64,000 bases of DNA from positions 1,148,978 through 1,212,977 of the forward strand of contig CAADRB010000029.1 of the NCBI GenBank assembly GCA_900708905.1, in the 5' to 3' direction. Numbering within the stretch: position 1 is the stretch's first letter; every line of letters starts with the position of its first letter. The notes beneath the pieces were generated by a model. The model was not told the DNA's origin and did no database searches. It saw nothing but the letters and a program-made list of their open reading frames with translations. Made by a program: the position numbers and the translations under genes. Shown piece by piece: positions 12,103 through 49,479 of this stretch. The DNA is from Hymenolepis diminuta. Taxonomy: Eukaryota > Platyhelminthes > Cestoda > Cyclophyllidea > Hymenolepididae.

Positions 12103-14491
12103 ATGGTTTTTGATAATGAAAGACCGCTTAAAATGTGCGACTCTTGTATTAATTCTCATGAAGGACCTGGGTCATCAATCCACAGGTCCAAAAGGCATAA
12201 CAATATTTTTCCCCACGATACGGTCACTGCAAGGGCTATATCCCGACTCAGCCAAGCTATCGCTCGAATGACAGCCAATGATACCATAGAAACGGATGCC
12301 AGCGTTCTGGAAGTATGGCCTTTCACACTAAAAATGCACTTTTAGGACATCCATCGAAAGGAATTTACTCCCTCTTCATCTTTAACGCAACTCAGTGTTC
12401 AAACTGAGGGTCTTAATGATACTTCAACTTTTGGGCTATTTACGCAAAGGTAAATACAATGGTTTGAGTACCAATTAGTAGGAGTTTTTTGTCGCGTGCC
12501 AGATCTCCATTGCCGCTCCTAAATACTGGAAGCAAACGGAGCTATAACTATGTTGTTGGTTATTCTCGTCCGCTTGATACGCGTTTTCCCTTCTCGAGTG
12601 CATCTACTACATCTTCTCGACGGCTGTCTAATTTAACCCGTTTCCAGCAGCAACAACCGATCATCTGCGACGACGCAGCATCCTCAGATACCTCCATGCT
12701 ATCACTTACTCCTCCGAGATCTGAACCTACCATCGGTTCCTCAGCCGATTTATCAAGCTGTGCTGAGGAGTCACATCCCTGTTCCTTCCATTTCTCATTT
12801 AGACAAAAGAGTTGGCGAAAAAGGAGGAAGGAACGGCACAATTCTCATTCCACGAGTCTTGTCGGTGATTGCCGATGGAATCGTTGGCGCAACCCGAACC
12901 CCGCGATTGATGATGATGAACGTGCTCATCGAGCTCTCAAACGGATCGATATTCTGGATATTGATGATGATTCTTCGGAGGAGGGTCCAATAAAGAAGGC
13001 GAGAGTTACGGAGAAGGTCCTTGAAATCCCTCCCTCTTTACATCGTCAGGGTCGTTGTAAATGCGGTAACCATCGACTTCGGAGAACAGCTTCCCTCTCC
13101 CCCAAACGATCTCATCACCGTTTTGGTGAAAAATATGAAGGTGGTGCTGAAGCTTCATCATCAAGGAATCTTCGAAAACCGACTAAATTTCGTAAGAGCT
13201 TGTTAAATTCTCGACAAGCGACTCCGTCGGCAGATCATTCAGCACATTGTGATAGCGTGTCTCATGACAATCACTTTCAAGAATTTTCTTCTACTCAACC
13301 CTTAAATGGCATTTCCGATGAAGATGCAGATGGTAAGTCATTTCGAACTTCTTTTTTCAACAATTATCTTAAGTTTGTTCTTCGATTAAATGATACTCTT
13401 AAAGTTAAGGCAGTTGATTCTTCAAATCATGACTTCTTAACAAAGTATTCTTTTTCGGAACGTTTTATCTATCTCACTCGTTAATTCAGGTCAGCACAAT
13501 GAGAAGTGAGGTAACGATTGAGTCATATTCGATTAGCTTCTAGAACGTCTTTCCAGTTTCCAAAATTGATATTGAAATGGAATTGAGTTTCAGTGTTCAG
13601 CGAGCACCTTTGTCAAGTTAGAGATTATGAGATCATTGCCTTTCCGTGGCGACCAACCACATCGTTTAAATCCGGTCATCAGGAAGGATGGTAAAATGTG
13701 AGCTTCTCTTCAGATTGGCTCCAGAACATTATTCTATCCAAGTCAAGTGTTGTGAACACTTCTCATAATAGGCCTTGAAAGTTTTTTGGGGGGCTCATTG
13801 TGCACCTATAGCGTGGTGGTCAACTCACTTGCTTAGTAAGTCGGAGATCGGCATGCAAAAAGCCGACATGAAAAACCGTAAAGGTCAACTTCGGTTAACA
13901 AGAGGAGAGGTAGAACAGCTCTGAAGTCAGAGATTTCGAATTTCGAAATTTTTAATTTTATTTGACGTCTGTTTAATTAGCGCATACTATTGCTTGTGAT
14001 CGCCTTTCTAGTAAATGTAATTGCTCGTTTTAAGTGAGAAATGAATGTTATATATGTGTACCAAATTCGAGTTCCTTTGGAAGGCTGACAGATGCGTAAA
14101 TTCGCGTCGGTAGTGAAACCATCAAAAAAGCATCTGACAAGACAGAAGCATAGGCTCACATCCAGTGAATTTCATGACCAACCAGTGGTTAAAGCTGGTT
14201 GCAGAATGCGAGCTTTTCACCATGAAGGCTTCAGAACGCTATTACTAATCTTTCCTTCAATGGGCTTAGGAGTTACTTATGAGGGGATAATTCTGTGCTA
14301 TTTTGCATTTTGAGAAATTTAATTTAATTCCCTCGGAATATTTCAGAAATTACTAGATTACGAACAGGTTCATGTTCCGTTTTTAAGGGAAGCGTCTTAA
14401 ATAAATTCCTTTTTGTGAATAAACCTGAAATATGATTTTTATTTTTTTAGGTGACGACGAATGTAGTGATGCTAGTCCCCGAAAAAAATGA
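12103..14491 (+). CDS. Hypothetical charged Ser-rich, probably nuclear protein (4 exons)
   Basis: I do not recognise this protein. The reading frame is rebuilt from four exons: 12103-12312, 12346-12449, 12479-13332 and 14451-14491, giving about 402 aa. ATG 12103 is the first Met after an in-frame stop at 12070. Introns are 33 bp (GTATGG…TTTTAG), 29 bp (GTAAAT…AATTAG, or 32 bp with the next AG; both keep frame) and 1118 bp (GTAAGT…TTTTTTTAG). The last exon adds an acidic tail and ends SPRKK-stop. Visible features are a Ser/Pro-rich centre, a basic cluster KRRKERH near residues 219-225 (a possible nuclear localisation signal), an acidic run DIDDDSSEE near 267-275 followed by KKAR, and several Cys/His pairs (CKCGNH). 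No catalytic or known domain motif is seen. Without the last splice the third exon would read on to a stop at about 13482, adding low-complexity residues; the strong GTAAGT argues against that. Further 5' exons cannot be excluded. Confidence 0.7.
12313..12345 (+). other. 33-bp intron
   Basis: GT at 12313 and TTTTAG ending at 12345 remove an in-frame TAG and join exons 1 and 2 of the 12.1 kb gene in the same phase. With the 29/32-bp intron at 12450, this gives two consecutive ultra-short introns, a pattern known from schistosomes and related parasitic flatworms. Confidence 0.75.
12450..12478 (+). other. 29-bp intron (or 32 bp, 12450-12481)
   Basis: Donor AG|GTAAAT; two acceptor AGs three bases apart (ending 12478 and 12481), both restoring the frame of exon 3. 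Use of either would add or drop one residue in the protein. Confidence 0.7.
13801..13925 (+). mobile_element. Degenerate tRNA-derived SINE-like copy
   Basis: The sequence starts TGCACCTATAGCGTGGTGGTCAACTC, a box A-like tRNA head. A degenerate box B region GGAGATCGGCATG follows, and then GAGGTAGAACAGC, resembling the GGTGGCAGAA body motif of the copy at 53,650-53,850. It lies in the last intron of the 12.1 kb gene. No RNA polymerase III terminator or target duplication could be fixed. Confidence 0.5.
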
Positions 14492-14734
14492 CTTTGATCA
14501 TGTAATCATTTACTTTTGTATACTGCTATGCACGTAATAGTAAATTCTCTGGAGATTCCTATAGCTTGTTTTATCCTATTTTATTATACAGGTGAGTGTT
14601 AGATTTGGTTTTATCATGTCTGCGATCAGAAAGTTAATGTTTGATTGTAATTTACGTTACGTGAGTGCTGCCCCTATTTTAGGTCATAGGCTATATACAA
14701 TATACTTAAAGTTTTTTATAAGATAGGACTATTT

Positions 14735-15640
14735 CGCAACTGCTGCAATACCAGGAAGCCCACCTTCTGCGGCTATTATCTGTCGTGGCACACAATTAGA
14801 ACCTTCTACTGCCTTCAGGATGTACATTAGGTTCACGCTTCTAACTCTGGAACAGTGTTTCGGACATAATTTTGTAACAATATTTATCATATCATTATAT
14901 TTCAAGTCGTTGCCTCCAAGTATCGCCTCTAACCATTTCTTGGCATTGGTAAATTCCCTTTTTCCGCTGCCAAATTATTGTCTGATTTATGTGTCTGTAA
15001 AACTTTCTTCGTATAGCTTCAATGTTGAGTTTTAATTTAACCAAACGATGACCAGAATTTGCATCTGCTTTTCTGGATAATCGTATATCGAGAAATGTGA
15101 ATCATCTTTCCTGTGAAGCAAGACAGAAATTAAGAACTGTCTATTCTTGTTTGGTACCATGTGTGTCGTTTTTTATTAGGTTTTTGGGAAAAGATGACAG
15201 CGTAAAGACTATTTTTCACAAAAGCTTAACAGGTGCATCTCATCTTCCGTGGTTTGCACCGTATCTGTAAAGCGGCCTACTACATTCATGTGATTCACAT
15301 GAGCATCCTGGCCAAGTCAACAATTAAAATCTTCCATAATTATGATATTTTCACATTTACATTTCATGTCTCAATACAGCGTCCACCTGCCTATAAAAGG
15401 CATCTTTCTCTAAAAAGTTAGTAGAGCGATTTGTTGGCACATAATGACCAATAATATCCAGATATATTTTGCCAACATTAGTTATAATTGTTGCTAATCT
15501 GTTGGAAATAGGTTTGATTTCTTGAACTCGAAATTGGGAATCATTGATGAGAAATGAGACACTGCCGGTTGGTATAGAGTTATTTTTATATTCAGAATTA
15601 TAAAAAGTAAATCCAGAGTTATTTCATCTTTTGATATTTC
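14735..15640 (-). pseudogene. Fossil of RTE-like non-LTR retrotransposon (AP-endonuclease part)
   Basis: The minus-strand translation, tolerating stops and small frame changes, follows the apurinic-endonuclease domain of RTE/CR1-type retrotransposons. In order: SGFTFYNSEYK (about 15,615), GSVSFLINDSQFRV (about 15,550), EIKPISNRLATII, IIGHYVPTNRST (the 'YAPT' block, about 15,440), FLEKDAFYRQVDAVL (about 15,400), then IIIMEDFNC-stop-LG (the 'GDFNA.LG' block, about 15,330) and GRFTDTVQTTEDEMHLLSFC. Several in-frame stops and the E-for-G change in 'GDFN' show it is dead. A coding-like stretch continues to about 14,735, with no reverse transcriptase visible. Family assignment is inferred from motif order only. 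Confidence 0.75.
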
Positions 15641-18600
15641 AGCAGTTTTGGTTCTTGTTAGAACTGCTGCATGGATTTTTCGGGCAGACAGTTGATTCGT
15701 AGAGATAGGGTTTTCGGTTCGCTGTAACAAGATCTGACGTTTCAGAGTTCAGACCTTCAGAATCGGCCTTTCGAATCCTCATCGGAGCGCTTGAATCCGG
15801 GTTTAAGTTATCAAATCTTCGTCGATATTATTCGGAATTGATTGACTGGAACATTGTTTAAGTGGTCGGTACCGCTCATCTAATTTTTAGATTTTAAGTT
15901 AGAAAAACAGAATGATTAAATGAACTGGTTCGAGTATGATTGCCACTAACGACGACTACTTTCTATAGGAAGCATGATCTAAATAAGGCGGAATCTTTCG
16001 GGCTAATCATTGTAAACTAAATGTCACAAAGGTCTGTAGGCGTAAGGTAAAAAGTCGGACCAATAAATAGTAGAGATGTACAAACGTGAGAAGGATGTGC
16101 CGTCTTGGTATTTCCGCCTAAAACGGCGTAGGATTGTGATTGAGTGCATCTTATCGATCTGGTTTACGCCCAAATTTTCTGTTGTTAGCACGTACTTCCA
16201 CACTGGGCTTGTGAGGTTGCTTGCTTAGCCTACTTCCGATTATTCAGTAGCGACGTGCTTTGTAGGCTATATTCCTTTAAGTGACCAAAAGACTAACCTA
16301 TCTTTGAGTTAACCATAAGGAAAGAACTGGTTAAATATTTACAGCCTCATTTAATATTTTTAATGATAGCTCCTCCCTATCTTATTTATCCGCTTATACT
16401 TTTATCCCTTTTTCTCAGTTTACGCTTATTAGGCGGTGGTAATTATATGATCCATGTTGCGTATAGTGCATCATGTAGTGGTAAGAGTGCGGATATGTGC
16501 CTGGACTCGTATGGGTGCTTTTGAGCCCCATTAGCCCGCATCATCGTAGAACATTCTTTTTCCTCCATACGCTTTCCTTTGTATGATTGGTACGATTTTT
16601 GAGGGATTAACGGTAAATACGCCGTTTATTAGACCTAAGCTCTTTTACTATTCTCTGAGTTTTGATTTCATTTAATAGGTGAGAATTTCTATAATCACGC
16701 TTAGATTCCAGCATGTCACTTAGATATACAATGAAGTCAGAAGTTTAATGCCACCCAATGCTTATGTGACTGATCTCTTAACATAGTGAAATGGAAAGGC
16801 GACACTGCTACTGAAATGGAGGGCTACCGTTGCATATATGTTACTCATGCTAATAAACTCCCCATCGTCATATGTGCCTTCCTGATTTCGGATGATTAAA
16901 TTAGACTTCGCTCTTAGCTTACTTTTAAAGGTATGCTACTTCATCGAGTTTTTAACTTCTCTGACCGTTGACATAAAATAAAAGGCAGAAATAATCGTAA
17001 ATTTGAATCTCTAGTTTTCGGAAAGCGCACAACTGCTAGACACGAGAGACCTTTAGTTGATCTTGGTACCGAAACTTTTCAATATAAAAATCGATAATTC
17101 AAAATTTTTTAAAGAAGTAATATTTTTTCAAGGATGAAGAAGGCATTAAAGGAGATTTTTTCTTAAATGCTCATAGTGTTTATCATTTTCTTGTTACACT
17201 TTTGGCTAACCGTCCTTTTTAAACCTTTCTACTCGAAAAGAAGAAGATTTCCACCTGTGAGAAACAACTTGCACTTGTTAAGATTATTGGGTAATTAGGT
17301 TAGTACTAGCACATTTCACACCATTTTGTCCGCCTGGTTAGAACGAAACGTGCTGTTAGGTATTTAGCCGCCTGAACTTCTATTTTATATGATTGAGAAT
17401 GAAATTTATGACTCTCTTACCCCCGCTATTCGCTCATAGTAGTGTTTCATTTCCCAGTCAAACTAATAATTCGTAAACCAATTAATCCACTTTACGTTTG
17501 TATTCCGTCTTTTTATGTCAATTTTCATCTGATGTGGGTAAGCCGAGTTATAAAAAAATTCATCAGGGAAGATTTAGTACTCGACTCTAATAAATAATGA
17601 GAAATCGATATCTTGGAGTGGTTAAGACACTAAAGAGGGCTTAACTGAGAGTGCATGCATTGTTATGATCAATACCACAGTGAAGCTGGACTGTAATGAG
17701 AATTCTGAGTTGACAAAGTCGCTCCAGCACCAGTTATATTAGATCCGGGATAATATTTAGTAAATAGTTCACATCTCATTACAAATTAAGGTCGTTTTCT
17801 AAAGGAAAGTTTGTACAACCAAATAGCGCAAATATAAATATCTATAATAAGATAAGGAAGATTAAGTGATGGCTGAATTTCTGTCGAGATCATCAATTAA
17901 ATGATGGTTCAAGATATAGTTTTGCTTCCCTGAATAAAAAGTTAAAATATAGTCAATAAAATATTTAATTGCTTGAGGAATTCGATACAAACTTACTTTT
18001 TATGTGATTGTAGTTCTCACCTTCTCGTGTTCATAGGTACGAATAAAATTAATAAATCTCGATTAGGAACGAGTGTAAACATGGATATCCAATATCGGAT
18101 TCCGAATACATGCAGCAATCTAAATTAACTTCAAGACTATAACTGATTGGAAATCCGGGTAATTTTAAACGAGCTGACAAATATTTTTAAAGAGACGACA
18201 TGCGAGAGGAAGGGGATGTGCTGCTCAACTAAAATTATTAAGATGCAGACTAAAAATTCATTGGTAAAAAGTCTTTAGATCCAGGGTCAGTTTAGATTTC
18301 TTCAGTTTCTCAACAATTGGTTAGATTTGTCCCGAGTTGACAATTACATTTTCTCCTGACAACAGATGTCAGTTATCGGCTAGCGATTTGGAACGATAAG
18401 CCAAGCGAGGTCCATTTGTATGTATTGAAAGTTACATTGCTGTCAATCACCTCGGGAAGACGTCGACGATCAGATAGAGCTGAAGTCTCACAAAGAAACA
18501 CTCGTATGTAAATCTAATATCTTTATGAACGAATTAGGATGGTTTCCCCGGCCATCTTCGAACTGTTTTTGCGACATAAGTGACTTGACTTATTCCTTCT

Positions 18601-19262
18601 ATGTGGCTCCGGTCCACATAGTTGCAATAAGGATGGAGTCGATGATAATAGATTGGTGTGTCATGACTAATGACTAATATATATTCCCCGCTCAGTTTTT
18701 TGTGTGGAGAATGGGTTTTATGAATGACTGAGAAACAGTCGCCTAATTTCAACGATCAAATGGAAGTTTGTCATATCATTTACCCTCCACTTATTGACAT
18801 CAAAACCTTTTATATAGATTTTAAATACGTGTTAATCTAGGGTTTAACGAGAGAGATATATAGTAATGTTATGTATACTTATATATACTTAAGTTGCTAA
18901 TCGTATTTTAAAAATGTGAAACATTTAAGTGTCATTTTACAAATGCATATATGATAATAGTTTTTGATGATGTCACGAAGGAAATGATATTCGTGTAATT
19001 TGACCTGAAATTGGGCGTCATTAATGATGTTATATCCTTATGCATGAAAAGGAGTAATCAAATCACTTCCTAAATAAACAGGTATAATAAGAGGAAAATA
19101 AGAGTAAAATAAATTACTGCGGCATATGGGCTACGTTTACAAGAATATCAGCTGATTTAGACATGGCCAGCTGTCGAAATCATTATGCATGTAGGTATTT
19201 AAGGTAGGTGGGTGGGAGAAATAATCAATTAACATTAACATTTATCTTCCACATTGTCACAG
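15641..19262. other. Intergenic DNA; one repeat B copy, otherwise nothing firm
   Basis: Apart from the repeat B copy at 18,364-18,640, I find no supported gene. A short tRNA-head-like stretch occurs near 16,468-16,530 (TAGTGGTAAGAGTGCGG) but lacks a convincing box B. Upstream exons of the gene ending at 20,234 may lie here; I could not identify them. Confidence 0.4.
18364..18640 (-). repeat. Dispersed repeat family B, diverged copy
   Basis: The same block order as the copies at 47,411 and 50,073: AGATGTC…, a GAGGTCCA/GATCTCCA-like block, TTTGTATGTATTG, CACCTCGGGAAGACGTCGACG, and near the end CATCTTCGAACTG and GACATAAGTGACTTGACTTATTCC. The last matches GACATAGGTGACTTGACTTATCCC in the 47 kb copy almost base for base. 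It is the most diverged copy. Confidence 0.65.
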
Positions 19263-20234
19263 GGCAAATCTGGAGGTGCTCAAGGTACGCTTCATGGGAT
19301 TCTTTAAGATATTGATTGAATATTATTACAATAACTAGATTTTCCCGCTGAAATTTCTTCTGCATAATAAGTAGTTGGGTCGGAGGATTAATTATATTCA
19401 GCCAAAACTATAATGCTACCATTGAAGTTTGAAAGTATATAATCATTTTAACTAAGGTTTTTCAATTAATGATAAATTTCCTGGAAGTCTGACCTGCATA
19501 TGCGAAAGATTTTGCTTGAGATTAAATCAGGATCATTTCAACGCCTAATGAAGTTAACCTGCTTTTAAAATTCTGTTGTGTTCTTCAAGTTTATCATATC
19601 AATTAGTTGATAAATATATCAGCAACGAACATCAATTCGTTATTGAAATAAATTACATTGTAAATAATTACTATCAATGGCATTTTAATTTACACAAATG
19701 AAGAAACGTCAACAGTACCATTATTATTAATAAAGATTAATCCAGTTAGATATTATAAATTACAATGCATGGCTTTAATAAATAAGTGCCATATTAGGCA
19801 GGATTGAGTAAAGTTCATTGAATTATTTGAAATTTTAAATTTACCTGGTTCATTAATTTCGTGCAGGAATTTAATTACTTAACGATCAAATATGATAGTT
19901 TAACTGGGGATACACGAATACACGTATTTCATTTTATTATTTACTCATGTTTCTACGTGAAAAAGAAATATCATGCTCTTCTATGTTTAATGAGAAGAAC
20001 CAAGTTTTTTATGATGAAATTAACAAGGAATTATGTAGTATAAACATTGATTTGAAACGATGTGAGAAAAATCTGGAAGAAATATGCGGTAAGCTGTACA
20101 TATTTGTAATATTTTCAGAGTGTATCATGAAGGAATATGCAGAAAGTCAGATGATTATTAATCCACTTATTTTTGAAGATGCATTAAATCTCGTGACTTA
20201 TGTTGAAGAACTGAAGGGGAAGCACTTAGATTGA
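19263..20234 (+). CDS. 3' exons of a small coiled-coil-like protein, 5' end not found
   Basis: I do not recognise this protein. The C-terminal part reads through likely exons 19263-19284 (22 nt, strong CACATTGTCACAG acceptor, GTACGC donor), 19867-19923, 19995-20088 and 20119-20234 (stop). The last intron is 30 bp (GTAAGC…TTTTCAG) and keeps frame. The intron before it (19924-19994) also restores frame but its acceptor is weak. The sequence reads …ANLEVLK, EFNYLTIKYDSLTGD, KNQVFYDEINKELCSI, then CEKNLEEICECIMKEYA and a C-terminus ELKGKHLD. The heptad-like spacing suggests an alpha-helical or coiled-coil protein of a small complex, but no family can be named. The 3' end converges on CASK with only about 190 bp between the two stops. 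The last two exons are the best supported. Confidence 0.45.
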
Positions 20235-20424
20235 TATCGCGAACAACACTAATATTTACCCAATTCTGTCTAAATGATATAGTTGTTTTATATATAGTTC
20301 TCTATTTTTAGTTTTCTATAAAATTTGTGTTAATATTGTTCTAATTTTTATCTTAATATATGCCTTATTTTATGGAATTAGGAATAGAAGTAATTAGGGA
20401 GAGCAGAGCAAAATTTGTCAAGGC
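20235..20424. other. Shared 3' intergenic space between convergent genes
   Basis: 190 bp of AT-rich sequence between the stop of the + strand gene and the stop of CASK. It must hold both 3' ends. No canonical AATAAA for CASK is visible on the minus strand here, so its mRNA may use a variant signal or overlap the other gene. Confidence 0.5.
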
Positions 20425-46799
<26,375 letters not shown>

Positions 46800-47410
46800 T
46801 TCTTCATAAAATAGTTAATATTTTATGAACTCCTATTTCAATCAGGGATCAACTCTATACAGCAAAATGTAGATATAATTTTGGTAGTTAAAACAAATAA
46901 GGTCAGTTTATGTATAAGATAGTTAACATAAAATGTGCTGATTTTATTAATATATAAGTAATTTGAGGATTTTTATAATATAGATATTAAGTGTCCAATG
47001 TAATGTGACTAGGTAAAATTTAATAAAACTACAGATATCACTTAGAAGCCATTTCTAAATTCATTGCCGGAATTAGAAACTTTTGTGTAAATAGCACAAA
47101 TAATAGACGAGAATATGTAAAAATGTTGACAATGTTGTCATTGTTGTCTAAATTTCCTCATCAAACTATCAGTAAATTTTAATATTATGCTGAAATAATA
47201 GAAGTATTTTCCTTTCTAACAAATATATAATAAAAGCTATTATGCTAGTTTTCTGAAAATTTCCATAACTATACAATCCCGTTATATTCATTTGTTTTCT
47301 CTAAGGTTATACAGAAAAAACTATCCAAGTAGTTGTGAGTTTATCAGTTAAATGTTCAAAATAGTATCCTACACAATATTGAAATTTATTATTCAAACTG
47401 CTATAGCCAG
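46800..47410. other. CASK upstream region
   Basis: AT-rich sequence upstream of the CASK start codon. It must contain the 5' UTR and probably the promoter. A possible splice acceptor (TTGAAATAG) lies about 30 nt upstream of the ATG. No TATA box or other element can be assigned with confidence. Confidence 0.4.
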
Positions 47411-47740
47411 CAGATGTCTATCAATACCTGGCGATCAGAAGTGATTGACTGATGATAAGATCTCCACTACAATGTCCACAGGTGTTCCCGATGTGTGTTT
47501 GCCTGTTTGTACATAGATACCTAAACAGAAGTCGATCATCACGTCGAGACACCGACAACGAGACTTGACTGATGTCTAACGAGGAAATGTTTTTTATATA
47601 AACTTAATTTACTAACTACCAAACTGGGGCGGCTTACCTGCTACCTCCGAACTGATCTGATGACATAGGTGACTTGACTTATCCCATCTATGCTACCTAT
47701 TCGATGGATGGGGTCCGATAGACCCTCAACGTTATTACAC
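47411..47740 (-). repeat. Dispersed repeat family B, full-length copy
   Basis: About 330 bp aligned end to end with 50,073-50,387 on the same strand. Shared blocks are AGATGTCTATCAATACCTGG, CACAGG, GTGTGTTTG, ACATAGATACCTAAACAG, GAGGAAATGTTTT/GAAGAAATGTTTT, GGGGCGGCTT, GACATAGGT and CGATAGACC, ending GTTATTACA. It contains no coding frame. Family B also has copies at 7685 and 18,364. Confidence 0.85.
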
Positions 47741-48337
47741 AGACCGTTAACCTATTATTTTCATTCTTTTGTTTCTTCAATAATGTTATAAAATAATAGC
47801 AAAAAATTTTTCTACAGTCTGGTATTCTGCATGAAATATTATTTCATTTTGGTTGTGTTTTAAGTAATCATATGTTGAGTCACATGAAAAATTCAATTCG
47901 ATTATATTGGTTGAGCTGCTGAAAAAAATTAAATTCATACGCAATCTTTTTTGGCATTCTTGAGGTAGTTTAAAATCAATGAATTCTGCTTGTGATCTAT
48001 CAGGATGCAACACACACTAAGACCTTTAAGGTAGGATGATGTTTTCTGAGTTACAGAACGCCAATTCATTCCGCTTTGCTTGGAAATGATCTTTATTCTA
48101 TTTGATTTAAATGTTTGTAACTCAACAGGATGAATTTTGATGAAGGACTCTTTTAAATATATTCTTTAATGCGATCTACTCGGCATATGACATTTTGGAC
48201 CTTATGATCTGGAACAAATATGAAAGTAACAAGTAAGTATTCTAGCAGTTAAATACATCTGATTTGAAAAATGTAACTGTATAACGCATTAATGTCCAAT
48301 TTTTTATACGGAGAAGGAATAAGAAAAATTAAATTGA
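47741..48337. other. Space between repeat B and the pseudokinase, nothing recognised
   Basis: AT-rich sequence downstream of the pseudokinase gene. No other gene or repeat is seen. Confidence 0.4.
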
Positions 48338-48343
48338 TTTATT
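48338..48343 (-). promoter_or_regulatory. Putative polyadenylation signal AATAAA of the pseudokinase gene
   Basis: AATAAA on the minus strand about 50 nt downstream of the pseudokinase stop codon, at a spacing usual for a short 3' UTR. No A-rich tail follows in the genomic sequence. Confidence 0.5.
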
Positions 48344-48393
48344 CTAAAACAATTAAATATAAACTGAGTATTTCACGCAAAATCTATCTTAAC

Positions 48394-49479
48394 TTAATCA
48401 AGATGAATATCCATACGTAAGTTTTCAACCATTCTCTGGCCGTATATTCGGTAATATTTACAAGAATTTAACAAATCATGTTCCATAATATAAAGAAGAT
48501 TTAGATCATCATCAGCAACTTTTGATTCCTCCAACCAATTTATAGCTGCTCCATCCGCTGCAGAAATACGTTTTGAAGGATCAACTGCAAGTATTTTTCG
48601 AAGATTTGCAAAAAATTTCTCGCTACACATCAGTATTATTGGATGTTTGAATGCTTCTTCTAATTTCACATCAAATGGCTGTCTGAGATCATTTATTGAA
48701 TCAAATTGAAAGAAATTGACGCCTGTAAATGCAATAAGGATAATTACTCCTATGCTCCAAACATCCATCTCCTTTGTGCCAAAAAATGCGGAATCGTTTT
48801 CCTTTGGTTGTCCCTTTTCGAATGCGTCCACAAGTTTCTTAAGCTCTTCTGGTGCGGTACAACTTTGGTAGGCGATCAATGGATTATTCAAGAGATAGGC
48901 TAGCTCTTTTTTAACACTCAGATCCGGTTTAATTATTAGTGAATGTGGGGATATGGTTTGAAATAGAACACTCGTTGGATTCAAATATCCGTGGATGTAA
49001 CCCTGGGAATGAAGAAAATCAAATGCCCGAAATAAACTATTAACAACCATCAGAATATCTCGAAATTTCAATATATGCTGCTGTAGCATCCAGTTAAATA
49101 AATCTCCAAATAAACATATTTCAGATACGACAACAAGTCTGTTTGGTTCTGATACAAAATCCAGCATTTTCATGACGGAAATTTTAGAAAGTTCCCTTAT
49201 TTTATTCACTTGTTTGCGTATTTTATTCAGGACAGTTCTCTGGAGATCTGTAACGGGAGTAAAGATATTACCCAGATAATTGAATTCCACCTTCTTCACT
49301 GCTATAGCACCGCCAGATGTTAGATCGCGGGCGCCAACAATAGACGAAAATCCTCCATTGAAAATTTCTCTATAGATTAACAATTTGCTCTCATCGAACC
49401 CAGGCAAGGCGAATGCAATGTTTCCATTGGAGTTTTCGCCGTATTCATTGTCGTAGGTAATTACAGCATTGAAAGTCAT
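48394..49479 (-). CDS. Intronless CaMK-like protein pseudokinase, 361 aa
   Basis: A single uninterrupted frame with a protein-kinase fold, most like the CaMK group. It shows a glycine-loop-like NGGFSSIVGA (41-50), the VAIK-type AVKK with Lys62, a hydrophobic core FDFLHSQGYIH (153-163), APEE (209-212), MDVWSIGVI (238-246) and a C-lobe motif DPSKRISAAD (300-309). The catalytic loop is broken: HRDLKPEN has become HGYLNPTS (163-170), so the catalytic Asp is Tyr165, the following Lys is Asn167 and the metal-binding Asn is Ser170. The DFG position reads DLS (186-188). It is therefore predicted to be catalytically dead though possibly able to bind nucleotide. The open frame over the whole domain suggests it is still maintained as protein. 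A pyrimidine stretch and CGACAG two nt before the ATG may be a cis- or trans-splice acceptor. It lies upstream of CASK on the same strand, and similarity to CASK's kinase is only general. Confidence 0.85.
   Translation of the reverse strand: MTFNAVITYDNEYGENSNGNIAFALPGFDESKLLIYREIFNGGFSSIVGARDLTSGGAIAVKKVEFNYLGNIFTPVTDLQRTVLNKIRKQVNKIRELSKISVMKMLDFVSEPNRLVVVSEICLFGDLFNWMLQQHILKFRDILMVVNSLFRAFDFLHSQGYIHGYLNPTSVLFQTISPHSLIIKPDLSVKKELAYLLNNPLIAYQSCTAPEELKKLVDAFEKGQPKENDSAFFGTKEMDVWSIGVIILIAFTGVNFFQFDSINDLRQPFDVKLEEAFKHPIILMCSEKFFANLRKILAVDPSKRISAADGAAINWLEESKVADDDLNLLYIMEHDLLNSCKYYRIYGQRMVENLRMDIHLD

Noticed and set aside
16468..16530. SINE or tRNA head with TAGTGGTAAGAGTGCGG
   Set aside because: Box A-like only; no convincing box B or shared body with the other copies.
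48394..49479. Proof of a retrogene (poly-A tail)
   Set aside because: No A-rich tract follows the AATAAA at 48,338. Intronlessness alone is suggestive, and any tail may have decayed.
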